From an uncultured Bacteroidia bacterium (lineage in GTDB: Bacteria > Bacteroidota > Bacteroidia > Bacteroidales > UBA932): 64,000 bases of DNA. How positions within the stretch are numbered: position 1 is the first letter of the stretch; each line of letters begins with the position of its first letter. This document shows positions 44,753 to 54,698 of the stretch, one piece after another. The notes below the pieces were generated by a model. It was given only the letters and a program-made list of their open reading frames with translations, was not told the DNA's origin and did no database searches. The position numbers were made by a program, and so were the translations under genes. The stretch lies in the NCBI GenBank assembly GCA_902781705.1, contig CACZKE010000013.1, positions 22,308 to 86,307 on the forward strand. Direction: 5' to 3'.

Positions 44753-45641
44753 ACCTAAAATCCTGGTGATTGGCAGCAGCAATACCGACATGACTGTTGT
44801 CAGCGACCACCTCCCCGCATCCGGAGAAACGGTGATGGGGGGAGTATTCTGCATGGGACCCGGCGGAAAAGGCGCCAACCAAGCCGTCTGCGCCAGCCGC
44901 CTGGGGGCCGATGTCACCTTTGTCTGCAAGGTAGGGAACGACCTTTTCGGCGACAATGCCCTGGATGGCTACAAGGCCGAAGGGGTTGACGTCTCTCACG
45001 TCCTGCGGTCGGAAAAACCTACCGGATCGGCCCTGATTCTGGTGGATAAGAAGGGAGAAAACGTTATTTCGGTGGCCCCTGGAGCCAATTCCGATTTCAC
45101 GCTGGAGGATATCGACCGTCTGGAAGATGTCATCAAGGGGGCCGATTATCTGCTTCTGCAACTGGAAATCCCGATCCCCTGCGTTGCCAGGGCGGCGGAA
45201 ATCGCCCACGCCGCGGGGGTGTTCGTGATTCTGAACCCGGCTCCCGCCTGCGCTCTTCCCCCTCAACTTTTCAAGAATGTGTCCCTCCTGATTCCCAATA
45301 GGACAGAGTTGGAGATTTTCTCCGGCAAAGACCCTTCCCTAAGCCTGTCGGAGGCAGTGGCCGAGGTTATGAAAAAAGGCGTTGACAACGTAATCGTGAC
45401 CCTTGGGGCCGACGGCGCCTTAGTCTGCAGCCATGGCTCCTTCTCCTCTGTTCCCGCCTGCAAGGTTGTGGCCGTGGATACGACGGCGGCCGGAGACACC
45501 TTCTGCGGCGGGGTTTGCGTAGGCCTCAGCGAAGGCCTCTCCCTGGAAGAGGCGGCGCGTTTTGCCACCAAGGCATCGGCCCTGACCGTGCAGAAGGTGG
45601 GCGCCCAGAATTCCCTCCCTTTTAGAAACGAAATAATCTGA
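44733..45641 (+). CDS. rbsK: Ribokinase
   Basis: A PfkB-family kinase making ribose 5-phosphate. N-terminal GPGGKGANQAV, the substrate-binding NSDFT segment and the C-terminal VDTTAAGDTFCGG (catalytic Asp) are intact. The 302-residue length is normal. It overlaps the nucleoside hydrolase end by 20 bases and is followed after 7 bases by the transporter. Confidence 0.94.
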   Translation: MKLMCAKPKILVIGSSNTDMTVVSDHLPASGETVMGGVFCMGPGGKGANQAVCASRLGADVTFVCKVGNDLFGDNALDGYKAEGVDVSHVLRSEKPTGSALILVDKKGENVISVAPGANSDFTLEDIDRLEDVIKGADYLLLQLEIPIPCVARAAEIAHAAGVFVILNPAPACALPPQLFKNVSLLIPNRTELEIFSGKDPSLSLSEAVAEVMKKGVDNVIVTLGADGALVCSHGSFSSVPACKVVAVDTTAAGDTFCGGVCVGLSEGLSLEEAARFATKASALTVQKVGAQNSLPFRNEII

Positions 45642-45648
45642 CAGCCTT

Positions 45649-46665
45649 ATGTTTATAGTTAAAAGTTACCTATTGGCAGTAGTGCTCTGCTTTATTACCA
45701 TGCTATGTTGGGGTTCCTGGGGGAACACCCAGAAACTGGCGGCACGAAGCTGGCGATACGAACTGTTCTACTGGGACTATGTCATTGGGATGGTCCTGTT
45801 CTCCCTGATTATAGCGTTTACGCTGGGCAGCTTCGGCTCCGAAGGACGCCCTTTCCTGGAGGATATATCGCAGGCATCGGCCCAGAGCATAGGCTGGATT
45901 CTGCTGGGGGCGCTGGTTTTCAACGTTTCCAATATCCTTCTTTCCGCTTCCACTTCCATAGCCGGTATGTCGGTGGCGTTTCCGCTGGGCGTGGGACTTG
46001 CCCTGGTGGTGGGGGTCCTGAATAATATTATCTTCCATCCTAAAGGGACGGAAAATATCCCGCTTCTGTTCATGGGCGTTGCGCTTGTCGTAGCCGCCAT
46101 CATCTGTAATGGCATAGCCTCCGGAAAAGTGTCCAACGAGCAGAAAAACCCTGCCCAGAACCGCAAGGGCATTCTGCTGGCCGTGGCTGCCGGCCTTATC
46201 ATGTCCTTCTTCTCAGCCCTGGTGTACAACGGGGTGGACCTGGACAATTTCGCTGCGCCCGCCCCTGGGAAGTGCACCCCCTATACAGCTATCGTGGTCT
46301 TCAGTATCGGCGTATTCCTCTCCAACTTCATTGTGAATACCTTGGTGATGAAGCATCCATTTGTGGGTGAGCCTGTTACCTACAGGCAGTATTTCCATGA
46401 GGGGGATGCGAAGACCCACCTGGTGGGCATGCTGGGCGGTGCCATCTGGTGCCTGGGTACGGCACTCAATTACATATCGGCCGGGATGGCCGGCGCTTCG
46501 GTGAGTTACGCCCTGGGACAGGGCGCTCCCATGATCGCCGCCATTTGGGGCGTCTTTATCTGGAAGGAGTTCAAGGGTGCCAAGAAGGGTGTCTACGGGC
46601 TTCTCGCTGCCATGTTCTGCCTGTTTGTGGCGGGACTTGCGCTGATCATCGTTTCCGGTAATTAA
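45649..46665 (+). CDS. GRP-family sugar transporter
   Basis: A 338-residue inner-membrane protein with about ten hydrophobic helices of the drug/metabolite transporter superfamily. The glucose/ribose porter (GRP) type is suggested by MLCWGSWGNTQKL at the N-terminus and the ASVSYALGQGAPMIAAIWG helix. Next to ribokinase, ribose import is the most likely job. Confidence 0.88.
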   Translation: MFIVKSYLLAVVLCFITMLCWGSWGNTQKLAARSWRYELFYWDYVIGMVLFSLIIAFTLGSFGSEGRPFLEDISQASAQSIGWILLGALVFNVSNILLSASTSIAGMSVAFPLGVGLALVVGVLNNIIFHPKGTENIPLLFMGVALVVAAIICNGIASGKVSNEQKNPAQNRKGILLAVAAGLIMSFFSALVYNGVDLDNFAAPAPGKCTPYTAIVVFSIGVFLSNFIVNTLVMKHPFVGEPVTYRQYFHEGDAKTHLVGMLGGAIWCLGTALNYISAGMAGASVSYALGQGAPMIAAIWGVFIWKEFKGAKKGVYGLLAAMFCLFVAGLALIIVSGN

Positions 46666-46678
46666 TCATCAGAATCAT

Positions 46679-49600
46679 ATGAAAAAACGCTTTGCATTAG
46701 TAATCATCGCCGCTGTGCTGGGGTGGCTGTCCGCCGGAGCACAGACGCGTGCGGTCAAGGGTACCGTCTCGGATGAGCGTGGCGAGCGGCTGGTAGGGGT
46801 GAGCGTCATCGAGAAGGGCACCGACAATGGCGCATTGACAGGCTCTGACGGCCGATTCTCCATCACCGTCGGCCGCGATGCCGTTCTTCAGATTTCCTGC
46901 CTGGGCTTTGAGACTCAGGAAGTTCCGCTGGGTGGGAGAAGCAGCCTCTTCATTACGCTGAAAGAGGATTTCAAACTGCTGGACGAGGTGGTAGTGGTAG
47001 GTTTCGCCACCCAGAAGAAAGTGAACCTGACGGGGTCCGTATCCACGGTAGATTCCAAAGCCCTGGAGTCTATCCCGGTTCAAAACGCGGTCCAGGCTCT
47101 GCAGGGGCAGGTCCCCGGCCTGCTGATCACCCAGAATAACGGCCAACTCAACACCACGCCTTCCATCAATGTCCGCGGCCTTACCACGATCGGCGAAGGT
47201 TCCTCCGGGCAGGTGCTGGTGCTGATTGACGGAGTGGAAGGAGACCTGAGCACCATCAATCCGCAGGATATCGACAACATCTCTGTCCTGAAGGATGCGG
47301 CGGCCTCTTCCATCTACGGCTCCCGTGCACCATTCGGCGTGGTCCTGGTCACCACCAAGAAGGGCCGGAGTGGAGACGCCAGGGTGAACTACAATAACAG
47401 CATCCGCTTCTCCACTCCGCTGAACATGCCCCACGAGGCCGATTCCTACTCCTGGGCCGTCTTCTTCAACGATGCCTCCAACAACGCAGGTTGGGGCGAC
47501 GTGAAGGATGCCGCCCTGGTGCAGCGTATTCTGGATTACCAGAACGGTGTCATTTCCTACAACACCATTCCTGAAGGTACATTCTGGAGCACCGGCTACA
47601 GCCAGGCTAACGACAACCTGGACTACTACGACGTCTTTTACAAGAAAGTGACTTTCTCACACGAGCACAACCTGAGCGTCAGTGGCGGAACGGATAAGAT
47701 AAACTATTATGTATCTGGTAATTTCCTCAATGACGGCGGCAAGATGAACTGGGGAGGCGATGGACTTAACCGCTACAATGTGTTTGCCAAGTTGGAGGCA
47801 CAGGTGAAACCTTGGATGAAGATGAACTTCAGCAGCCGCTTCACCCGCTCCGACTATCATCAGCCTTCCCACATGATAGACAATTTCTTCCAGGAGATTG
47901 GCCGTCAGAGCTGGCCGGTGAGCCCGCTCTACGACCCCAACGGCATTCTGTTCAATGATCATGTGCTGAATATGGTGATGGGTGGCAAGACCACGAACCA
48001 AAACACTGTCTCCACCAACCAGTTCGGGATCGAGATCGAGCCGGTCAAGGGCTGGAAGATTATCGGCGATGCCAGCTACCGTTATAACCATTCCATGGAC
48101 CACGTGGCCTGGACGCCTTACTGGCAGACCGCTGTGGACGGGGAATCCCAAGGAACGCTGTGGTACCAGAACGATATTTCCGAAAAGTCCTGGAAAAGTG
48201 ATTACGCCAATGTGAACCTGCACACGGACTATGAACACCTGTTCGGGAAACACTACCTGAAGCTGATGGCCGGCTTCCAATGGGAAGATTTCCACTGCCG
48301 CGACGTTTACGCCAAGAAATACGGCATCATGCTTTACGATATCCCGACGCTTAACACCGCCAACGGACTGAGCCAGAAGGGAGAGGAAGTTACGCCGGAG
48401 GTGAGCGGCGGCTATGCCAGCTGGTCCACTGCCGGGTTCTTCGGCCGTATCAATTACAATTATGCCGAAAGATACCTCCTGGAAGCCAACCTGCGCTATG
48501 ACGGAACTTCCCGTTTCCGCAGCGGACGCCGCTGGGGCCTGTTCCCTTCCTTCTCCGTGGGCTGGAACATCTCCAAGGAGGATTTCTTCCAAAGAGCCGT
48601 TCCGTGGATCAACACCTTGAAACTCAGGGCTTCCTACGGTTCCTTGGGTAACCAGAACACCAATTCCTACTACCCTACCTACAGCACGATGCCTTATGCC
48701 AACAACGAGGGCACCTGGCTGATAGGCGGATCGCAGCCCAATATCTCCTGGGCCCCGGGGCTCATCAGCACCAGCCTTACCTGGGAGACGGTTGAATCCT
48801 ATAACGCCGGTCTCGATTTCGTCGCACTGGACGGTCGCCTGAGCGCCACCTTCGATATTTTCGAGCGCAATACGCTCAACATGGTGGGACCGGCCGACGA
48901 ACTCCCTGTCATCCTGGGAACTTCCGTACCCAAGACCAACAACACTAACCTCCGTACGCGAGGCTTTGAACTGGAGCTGGGCTGGAAAGACAGGATAGGA
49001 AAAGACTTCAATTACAGTATCCGCGCCCTGCTTTCCGACGCCAAAGGCGTGATTACCAAGTACTCCAACCCCTCCGGAAGCATTTGGAGCTCCTATGAGG
49101 GAATGGAATGGGGCTCCTTCTGGGGCTATGATACCATCGGCATTGCCAAAACGCAGGAAGAGATGGACGGGCACCTGGCCTCGCTGCCGGACGGCGGACA
49201 GAGCGCCCTGGGCTCCAACTGGAAAGCCGGTGACATCATGTACAAGGATCTGAACGGAGACGGAAAGATCGACTCCGGCCAGGGAACCCTGAGCGATCAC
49301 GGCGACCTTAAGATCATCGGCAACACTACGCCCCGTTTCAGCTATGGCATCGACCTGGCTTTCAATTGGAAGGGCGTTGATTTCCGGATGTTCTGGCAGG
49401 GCGTGGGCTCCCGCCAGTACTGCCAGACCAGCCGGTACTTCTTCGGAGCCACCTCGGATGTGTGGCAGTCCATGGCGCTTACCCAGCATATGGACTATTT
49501 CCGTGACAATCCCGACCATCCGCTGGGCCTGAACTTGGATTCCTATTATCCCCGCCCGGTGTGGGGCACGGACAAGAACCGTGTAAACCAGACCCGCTGG

Positions 49601-49837
49601 ACGCAAGATGCCAGTTACCTCAGACTCAAGAACTTGCAGATTGGCTATACGCTTCCCATGAGCTTTACCAGCCGCTTTGGCGTGGATCACCTGAGGGTGT
49701 TTGTCTCCGGAGAGAATCTCCTCACCTTCACCAAGATGTCCACCATCTTCGACCCCGAGACCATTGACGGCAACTCCCTGGGCAACTGCTATCCTCTTTC
49801 CCGGACCTATTCCTTCGGCGTCAGTGTAAGTTTCTAA
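46679..49837 (+). CDS. SusC/RagA-family TonB-dependent receptor
   Basis: A 1052-residue outer-membrane importer. In order: a signal peptide, a carboxypeptidase-like N-terminal domain (about residues 25-100, TVSDERGERLVGVSV), a TonB-box-like DEVVVVGF, a plug domain with NVRGLTT and LVLIDGVEG, then a 22-strand barrel ending in YSFGVSVSF. It forms a lid-and-bucket pair with SusD, which starts 13 bases downstream. Substrate by context is a ribose-containing compound. Confidence 0.95.
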   Translation: MKKRFALVIIAAVLGWLSAGAQTRAVKGTVSDERGERLVGVSVIEKGTDNGALTGSDGRFSITVGRDAVLQISCLGFETQEVPLGGRSSLFITLKEDFKLLDEVVVVGFATQKKVNLTGSVSTVDSKALESIPVQNAVQALQGQVPGLLITQNNGQLNTTPSINVRGLTTIGEGSSGQVLVLIDGVEGDLSTINPQDIDNISVLKDAAASSIYGSRAPFGVVLVTTKKGRSGDARVNYNNSIRFSTPLNMPHEADSYSWAVFFNDASNNAGWGDVKDAALVQRILDYQNGVISYNTIPEGTFWSTGYSQANDNLDYYDVFYKKVTFSHEHNLSVSGGTDKINYYVSGNFLNDGGKMNWGGDGLNRYNVFAKLEAQVKPWMKMNFSSRFTRSDYHQPSHMIDNFFQEIGRQSWPVSPLYDPNGILFNDHVLNMVMGGKTTNQNTVSTNQFGIEIEPVKGWKIIGDASYRYNHSMDHVAWTPYWQTAVDGESQGTLWYQNDISEKSWKSDYANVNLHTDYEHLFGKHYLKLMAGFQWEDFHCRDVYAKKYGIMLYDIPTLNTANGLSQKGEEVTPEVSGGYASWSTAGFFGRINYNYAERYLLEANLRYDGTSRFRSGRRWGLFPSFSVGWNISKEDFFQRAVPWINTLKLRASYGSLGNQNTNSYYPTYSTMPYANNEGTWLIGGSQPNISWAPGLISTSLTWETVESYNAGLDFVALDGRLSATFDIFERNTLNMVGPADELPVILGTSVPKTNNTNLRTRGFELELGWKDRIGKDFNYSIRALLSDAKGVITKYSNPSGSIWSSYEGMEWGSFWGYDTIGIAKTQEEMDGHLASLPDGGQSALGSNWKAGDIMYKDLNGDGKIDSGQGTLSDHGDLKIIGNTTPRFSYGIDLAFNWKGVDFRMFWQGVGSRQYCQTSRYFFGATSDVWQSMALTQHMDYFRDNPDHPLGLNLDSYYPRPVWGTDKNRVNQTRWTQDASYLRLKNLQIGYTLPMSFTSRFGVDHLRVFVSGENLLTFTKMSTIFDPETIDGNSLGNCYPLSRTYSFGVSVSF

Positions 49838-49850
49838 AACAGTTGCAGTT

Positions 49851-51812
49851 ATGAAAAAGATATTCTATTTCCTGACCCTTACGGTCCTCGTTGTAAGTTC
49901 CTGCGACGGTTTTTTGAACAGGGAACCGGAATCGGACCTTACTCCCGAACAATATATGACCACCGAGGCCAATGTGGCTTCCTATGCTACGGACCTCTAT
50001 AATCTGCTTCCCGTACACGGTGCTTATGGCTACGGTACTTTCGAGAGCGACAAGCACACCGACAACATGGCTTATTACCAGCCCAGTGACATCTATGCCC
50101 CCGGCTACTGGAAAGTGAGCCAGACAGGCGGCGACTACAGTTTCTCCAGCATTTACCGCTGCAACTGGTTCTTTGACAATGTCTTGCCGCTTCTGGAAGA
50201 AGGAAAGATCTCCGGCAGCGAAAGCAATATCAACCACTACATAGGCGAAGTTTACTTCTTCAGGGCCCTGTGCTATTTCAATAAATTGCAGGCTCTGGGC
50301 GATTTCCCCATCGTGACCCAGTGTCTGGACAACGACCTGGAAACCCTGGTGGCCGCCAGTAAGCGTGAACCCAGGAATGAGGTGGCACGTTTCATTCTCT
50401 CCGACCTGGAAAAGGCCGTGGAACTGATGAAGGATACGCCTCCTGTCGGCGGGAAGAATCGGCTCAACAAGGATTGCGCCCGCCTGATCATGTCCAGGGT
50501 GGCCCTTTACGAAGGTACCTGGCTCAAGTATTTCAAAGGCACGGCCTTCGTTCCCGGCGGTCCCGACTGGCCGGGCGAGAAAACCTACCCCGGCTACCAA
50601 TACCCCTCCGGCAGCATCGATGCGGAGATTGACTTCTTCCTGGACATAGCCATGGAACAGGCTGCCCTGGTGGCCGACAAATATACGCTTACGGCCAATA
50701 CAGGCACCTACCAGCATAAGGAAGAGGACGACGTGAATCCCTATTACGACATGTTCTCGGCCATCGACATGAGTGCTTACTCGGAGGTGATGCTCTTCAA
50801 GAGCTATAGCTGGGACCTGAAGGTGGTCCATTCCGTAAGCGCTTATGCCTCAAAGGCGGACAACGGCAACGGCATCACCAAGGGGATGATAGACGCCTTC
50901 CTCATGCGCAATGGCCTTCCCATCTATGCCGACGGCAGCGGCTACCCCGGCGACAAAGACCTTCACAAGATAGCCAAGGACCGCGACACCCGCCTGCAGG
51001 TATTCCTAAAGCAGGAAGGCGACCGCAATTTCTTCGGTGAGGCCGGTGAAGAAGGCCGCACCATAGAGCCTTGGCCGGACATCACCTGCGGCACGCCCAA
51101 CAACCGTTATGTCACCGGCTATGTGATCCGCAAGGGGATGAGCCACGACGGCGAGATGGCTACCTTCCACGATTTCTCCGGCTGCCTGGTGTATAGGGCT
51201 ACGGAAGCTTACCTGAACTATATCGAGGCCTGTTATGAGAAAAACGGGACTATCGATGACAAGGCCGACGGCTACTGGCGGGCCCTTCGCGAAAGGGCTG
51301 GAGTGGATCCGGACTATGGGAAGACCATCGCCGCCACCCGGATGAACCTGGAGGCCGAAGGCGACTGGGGCGCCTATTCGGGAGGCCGTCTGGTAGATCC
51401 CACGCTGTACAATATCCGCCGCGAGCGCCGCTGCGAACTCCTTGCGGAAGGCTTCCGCGGAATGGACCTCCACCGCTGGCGCTCCATGGATCAGATGATT
51501 ACCGTTCCTTTCCACGTGCTCGGCATCAATCTCTGGGAGAACGCGAATCTGGCCGATATCGAGGCCTCCTCCAGCGTCCCCTTCCAGGAGAACGCCAACG
51601 TGTCGTCCAGGAGCTTCAACAAGTATTTTGCGCCGTACCATATATCGGCCAATAATAACTGCTACAATGGCTACCGGTGGAAGATGGCCCACTACCTGAG
51701 CCCCATCGCCGTGCAGCACTTCCTCATAACGGGCGATTCCGACGTCCCCGCTTCTCCGCTTTATCAGAACCCTTACTGGTCCACAAAGGCCGGAGACGGT
51801 GCCCAGCTGTAG
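49851..51812 (+). CDS. SusD/RagB-family surface glycan-binding lipoprotein
   Basis: A 653-residue, alpha-helical TPR-rich lipoprotein (lipobox VSSC, Cys at about residue 18). The SusD motifs GEVYFFRALCYFNKLQALGDFPIVT and NIRRERRCELLAEGFRGMDLHRWR are present. It is longer than typical SusD (about 550). It partners the SusC before it. Confidence 0.95.
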   Translation: MKKIFYFLTLTVLVVSSCDGFLNREPESDLTPEQYMTTEANVASYATDLYNLLPVHGAYGYGTFESDKHTDNMAYYQPSDIYAPGYWKVSQTGGDYSFSSIYRCNWFFDNVLPLLEEGKISGSESNINHYIGEVYFFRALCYFNKLQALGDFPIVTQCLDNDLETLVAASKREPRNEVARFILSDLEKAVELMKDTPPVGGKNRLNKDCARLIMSRVALYEGTWLKYFKGTAFVPGGPDWPGEKTYPGYQYPSGSIDAEIDFFLDIAMEQAALVADKYTLTANTGTYQHKEEDDVNPYYDMFSAIDMSAYSEVMLFKSYSWDLKVVHSVSAYASKADNGNGITKGMIDAFLMRNGLPIYADGSGYPGDKDLHKIAKDRDTRLQVFLKQEGDRNFFGEAGEEGRTIEPWPDITCGTPNNRYVTGYVIRKGMSHDGEMATFHDFSGCLVYRATEAYLNYIEACYEKNGTIDDKADGYWRALRERAGVDPDYGKTIAATRMNLEAEGDWGAYSGGRLVDPTLYNIRRERRCELLAEGFRGMDLHRWRSMDQMITVPFHVLGINLWENANLADIEASSSVPFQENANVSSRSFNKYFAPYHISANNNCYNGYRWKMAHYLSPIAVQHFLITGDSDVPASPLYQNPYWSTKAGDGAQL

Positions 51813-51834
51813 AACCTTCAAATCTGCATCAACA

Positions 51835-53070
51835 ATGAAACACAAGATAATCCTTCTGATTTCCTTCCTGGGCGTGATTCTGTGCGCCTGCCAAAAGGAG
51901 GCTCCCGTGATCAATATCCAGGAGGAACTGATCGTGGAAAGCGTCGGCGAAACCGTGAACATTCCGGTGGAATGCAATGCCGACACGAAGGCCGTCCTCA
52001 CTTACGACGACCCTTCCCAGACCGACTGGATCCTGCTGCTTCCCCGGATCCTGTATAAGGACGGAGTTCTGACTTTCTTTATCTCTGCATATGACGCTGT
52101 CCTTGCCGACAGGACCGCTACCCTCACCCTTACGGCAGGGGAGTGCACCGCTTCCATGAAGATCATTCAGCGGGCCAAGGACGGCATTTCCATCTCCCGC
52201 AAGTTCTACAATGCTCCCGACGGCGGAGGAAGCCTGACGGTGGTGGTAGGCGCCAATACGGACTGGACAGCATCGGTGATAAAAGGCGGCGACTGGGTAA
52301 GTGTCACACAGGGATCCGGCTCCCAGGGCGAGAACCCTATGTCACTGACCATCAGTCCGGTATCCGGCATCGGCGAGTTTGACATGAGAGTCGCAACGGT
52401 ACAGGTAGCCACCGATGCCAAGACGGAAGAACTGAAGATTTACCAAGGCTTCGGCACCATCATCGGCGGTCTCCGCTGGGCCGACAGGAACGTGGGCGAG
52501 TTCGGACAGTTCAGCTCCTCTCCCGACGATGTGGGCTGCATGTATCAGTTTGATTCTCCGACCGCCTGGCCCGGAACCGGCGACGGCGCCCCCTCCGGCT
52601 ACCAGGGTGGCTGGACCGATTGCGGCCACAGTTCCTGGGAGGCCGAAAAAGACCCTTCTCCGGAAGGATGGCGTCTTCCTACGATGGAAGAATTCGAGGC
52701 CCTCTGCGGCTGGGATGTGGGTGAGAAGAAATACATCTGGCTGGATCCTTCCCTGTCCGGATTCTCCGTTCCCGGCGCTGTAGTGGGCCTAAGCCAGGCC
52801 GACCTGGAGGGCGCTACCTCCGTCGACCTTAAGGGCGGTATCTTTATCCCGCAGTCCGGTTATCGTGCAGGCGGTTCGGGTTCCGGCGAACTGATTGACA
52901 AGGAGCGGGCGGCTGTACAGACAAACACCACGCCCAACGAAAACTGGGACCGCTACGTCTATTGCCTGGGCGCAGGCGGCAATTGGGGCAAGTCCTGGGG
53001 CGACTGGGAAATCAAAGCCTGCGTCAGGTCTGCCTTCCCCATCCGTTGTGTGGCTCCTATACCTGAATAG
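51835..53070 (+). CDS. BACON and FISUMP-domain lipoprotein
   Basis: A 411-residue lipoprotein (MKHKIILLISFLGVILCAC). Two BACON-type beta-sandwich domains (about residues 25-110 and 115-205) carry the NTDWTASV and GDWVSVTQGSGSQGEN motifs. The C-terminal half resembles the FISUMP domain: GLRWADRNVG, PEGWRLPTMEEFEAL and the AFPIRCV ending. Surface ligand binding is likely. It takes the place usually held by an accessory surface binding protein in such loci. Confidence 0.82.
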   Translation: MKHKIILLISFLGVILCACQKEAPVINIQEELIVESVGETVNIPVECNADTKAVLTYDDPSQTDWILLLPRILYKDGVLTFFISAYDAVLADRTATLTLTAGECTASMKIIQRAKDGISISRKFYNAPDGGGSLTVVVGANTDWTASVIKGGDWVSVTQGSGSQGENPMSLTISPVSGIGEFDMRVATVQVATDAKTEELKIYQGFGTIIGGLRWADRNVGEFGQFSSSPDDVGCMYQFDSPTAWPGTGDGAPSGYQGGWTDCGHSSWEAEKDPSPEGWRLPTMEEFEALCGWDVGEKKYIWLDPSLSGFSVPGAVVGLSQADLEGATSVDLKGGIFIPQSGYRAGGSGSGELIDKERAAVQTNTTPNENWDRYVYCLGAGGNWGKSWGDWEIKACVRSAFPIRCVAPIPE

Positions 53071-53072
53071 AC

Positions 53073-54677
53073 ATGACTATGAGAAAATACATATTTTTAA
53101 TGACTTTTTTGGCTTTCCTCCCGTCCTGCTCCTGCTCCGAGGAGGGGAAGGGACCGGTAACGCCCGGAGGAAAGCCGGAAGAGCCCGAAACGCCTGTAGA
53201 AGAGGTGCTTCCGCAAATTGAAGTGAGCAGGATTGCGAAAACTGCCGAAGGGAAAGTGTACCTGGAAGTAGACGGGAAGCCGTTTCCGCTCTTTGGAGCG
53301 CAGATCCGGGTAGATGTGTTCAAGAACTGCGACAAGCTGACGGATGCCCAGATAGAGCCTTACTTCCAGAAAGCGGCGCAGCTGAACCTTAACTGTGTGC
53401 AGGTTCCCATTACCTGGAAAGGGATGGAGCCTTCGGAAGGGAAGTACGACTTTGCCTGGATGGACATGATCCTGGAATATGCCGTAAAGTACGGGCTTAA
53501 GGTGGAACTGTTGTGGTTCAGCACCAACATGATAGGGGATAGCTATACTTGGTTTGTCCCTGGCTACCCGCTTAAGAACCTGGATACCAGGCTTTTGCGG
53601 AAAGGAACGCTGGAATACGACTATCTTCACAATCTGTACGGATACACGTACAATGCGGTATTCAACCATCCCGACATCCTGAAGGCGGAGACGGCAGCCG
53701 TAACGGCCCTTTTCAATCATATCCGCAACTGGGACGCGGCGCACGGAGAGACCCATCCGGTGATTACCTGCCAGCTGCATAACGAGATTGACGGCCTGGT
53801 TCGCTGGAGAATTACGGACGAGAAACTGAACATCTGCAAACGGGACGGCACAAAGCTCACCGAGGCCGAGGCCTGGGAAATGTCCCTGGATGCCGTGGAT
53901 GCCGTGGGCAAAGCTGTCAAGAACAGCCCTTACAAGGTGGTGACCCGCGTGAACTATACTTCCTGCACTTCTCCGGGTGTCTTCCCCCAATGCACCCAGG
54001 CAAAAGGCTCCGACGCGTTCTACAGGGAGGGTGTGGACATTGTGAGCGTAGACCCTTACATGAGTGATGTGAACTCCATCGCCTCCGTCGTGAAGGCTTT
54101 CACTGAACTGAAAGGAAATTATCCACTAATTGCCGAAAACAGAGGCGGTTATGACACTACTCCCAGCCTGATTCTGACAGCGGCCGCCTTGGGCGCTGGC
54201 TACGATATCTACGACCTTGCCACCAGCAAGTTCATCCACGACAACAACGGCGTTCCCTGGGGCGAAGAGGGCGTACTTAACTACGATCTGATGGACAGAC
54301 CCTATACTCCCAAAGTGCGCTCTATCCTGAAGGGGCTTACGGAAGCTGCCGAGGATGTGGCTCTTACCTCCAAAGAGAACTTTGTGGCTTTTAACGTGAA
54401 CAAGGACTATCCCGACGACTCCAGAACGCTTATCGTCAATACGACGGGGGCTTCTCTCACCATCAATTCTTCCAACGGGGCGCTGGGCTTCGTCCTGGAC
54501 AGGGGCGACAACATCGTGATGTATTTCACTGCGCCTGCGACGGTGGTCATCGAAAACGGAAGTGTTGAGGGCGGCAAGAAGACTTTCTCCCTGGAAGGGG
54601 AGAAACTGACCCGTGTCGGATTCACTTCCTCCAAACCGCTGACCAGTACAACGGCTTCGTGCATAGGCTCTAATTGA
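53073..54677 (+). CDS. GH42/GH35-like glycoside hydrolase lipoprotein
   Basis: A 534-residue lipoprotein (Cys at residues 19-21) with a (beta/alpha)8 barrel. LNLNCVQVPITWKGMEPSEGKYDF is the typical start of GH42/GH35-like barrels. E238 in QLHNEIDG is the likely acid/base and E355 in PLIAENRGG the likely nucleophile. A C-terminal beta domain follows from about residue 440. The exact family is not certain; related proteins carry DUF names. In this locus it could release ribose or galactose from a glycoside. Confidence 0.72.
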   Translation: MTMRKYIFLMTFLAFLPSCSCSEEGKGPVTPGGKPEEPETPVEEVLPQIEVSRIAKTAEGKVYLEVDGKPFPLFGAQIRVDVFKNCDKLTDAQIEPYFQKAAQLNLNCVQVPITWKGMEPSEGKYDFAWMDMILEYAVKYGLKVELLWFSTNMIGDSYTWFVPGYPLKNLDTRLLRKGTLEYDYLHNLYGYTYNAVFNHPDILKAETAAVTALFNHIRNWDAAHGETHPVITCQLHNEIDGLVRWRITDEKLNICKRDGTKLTEAEAWEMSLDAVDAVGKAVKNSPYKVVTRVNYTSCTSPGVFPQCTQAKGSDAFYREGVDIVSVDPYMSDVNSIASVVKAFTELKGNYPLIAENRGGYDTTPSLILTAAALGAGYDIYDLATSKFIHDNNGVPWGEEGVLNYDLMDRPYTPKVRSILKGLTEAAEDVALTSKENFVAFNVNKDYPDDSRTLIVNTTGASLTINSSNGALGFVLDRGDNIVMYFTAPATVVIENGSVEGGKKTFSLEGEKLTRVGFTSSKPLTSTTASCIGSN

Positions 54678-54698
54678 AGATTGTAAATTTATAAGCAT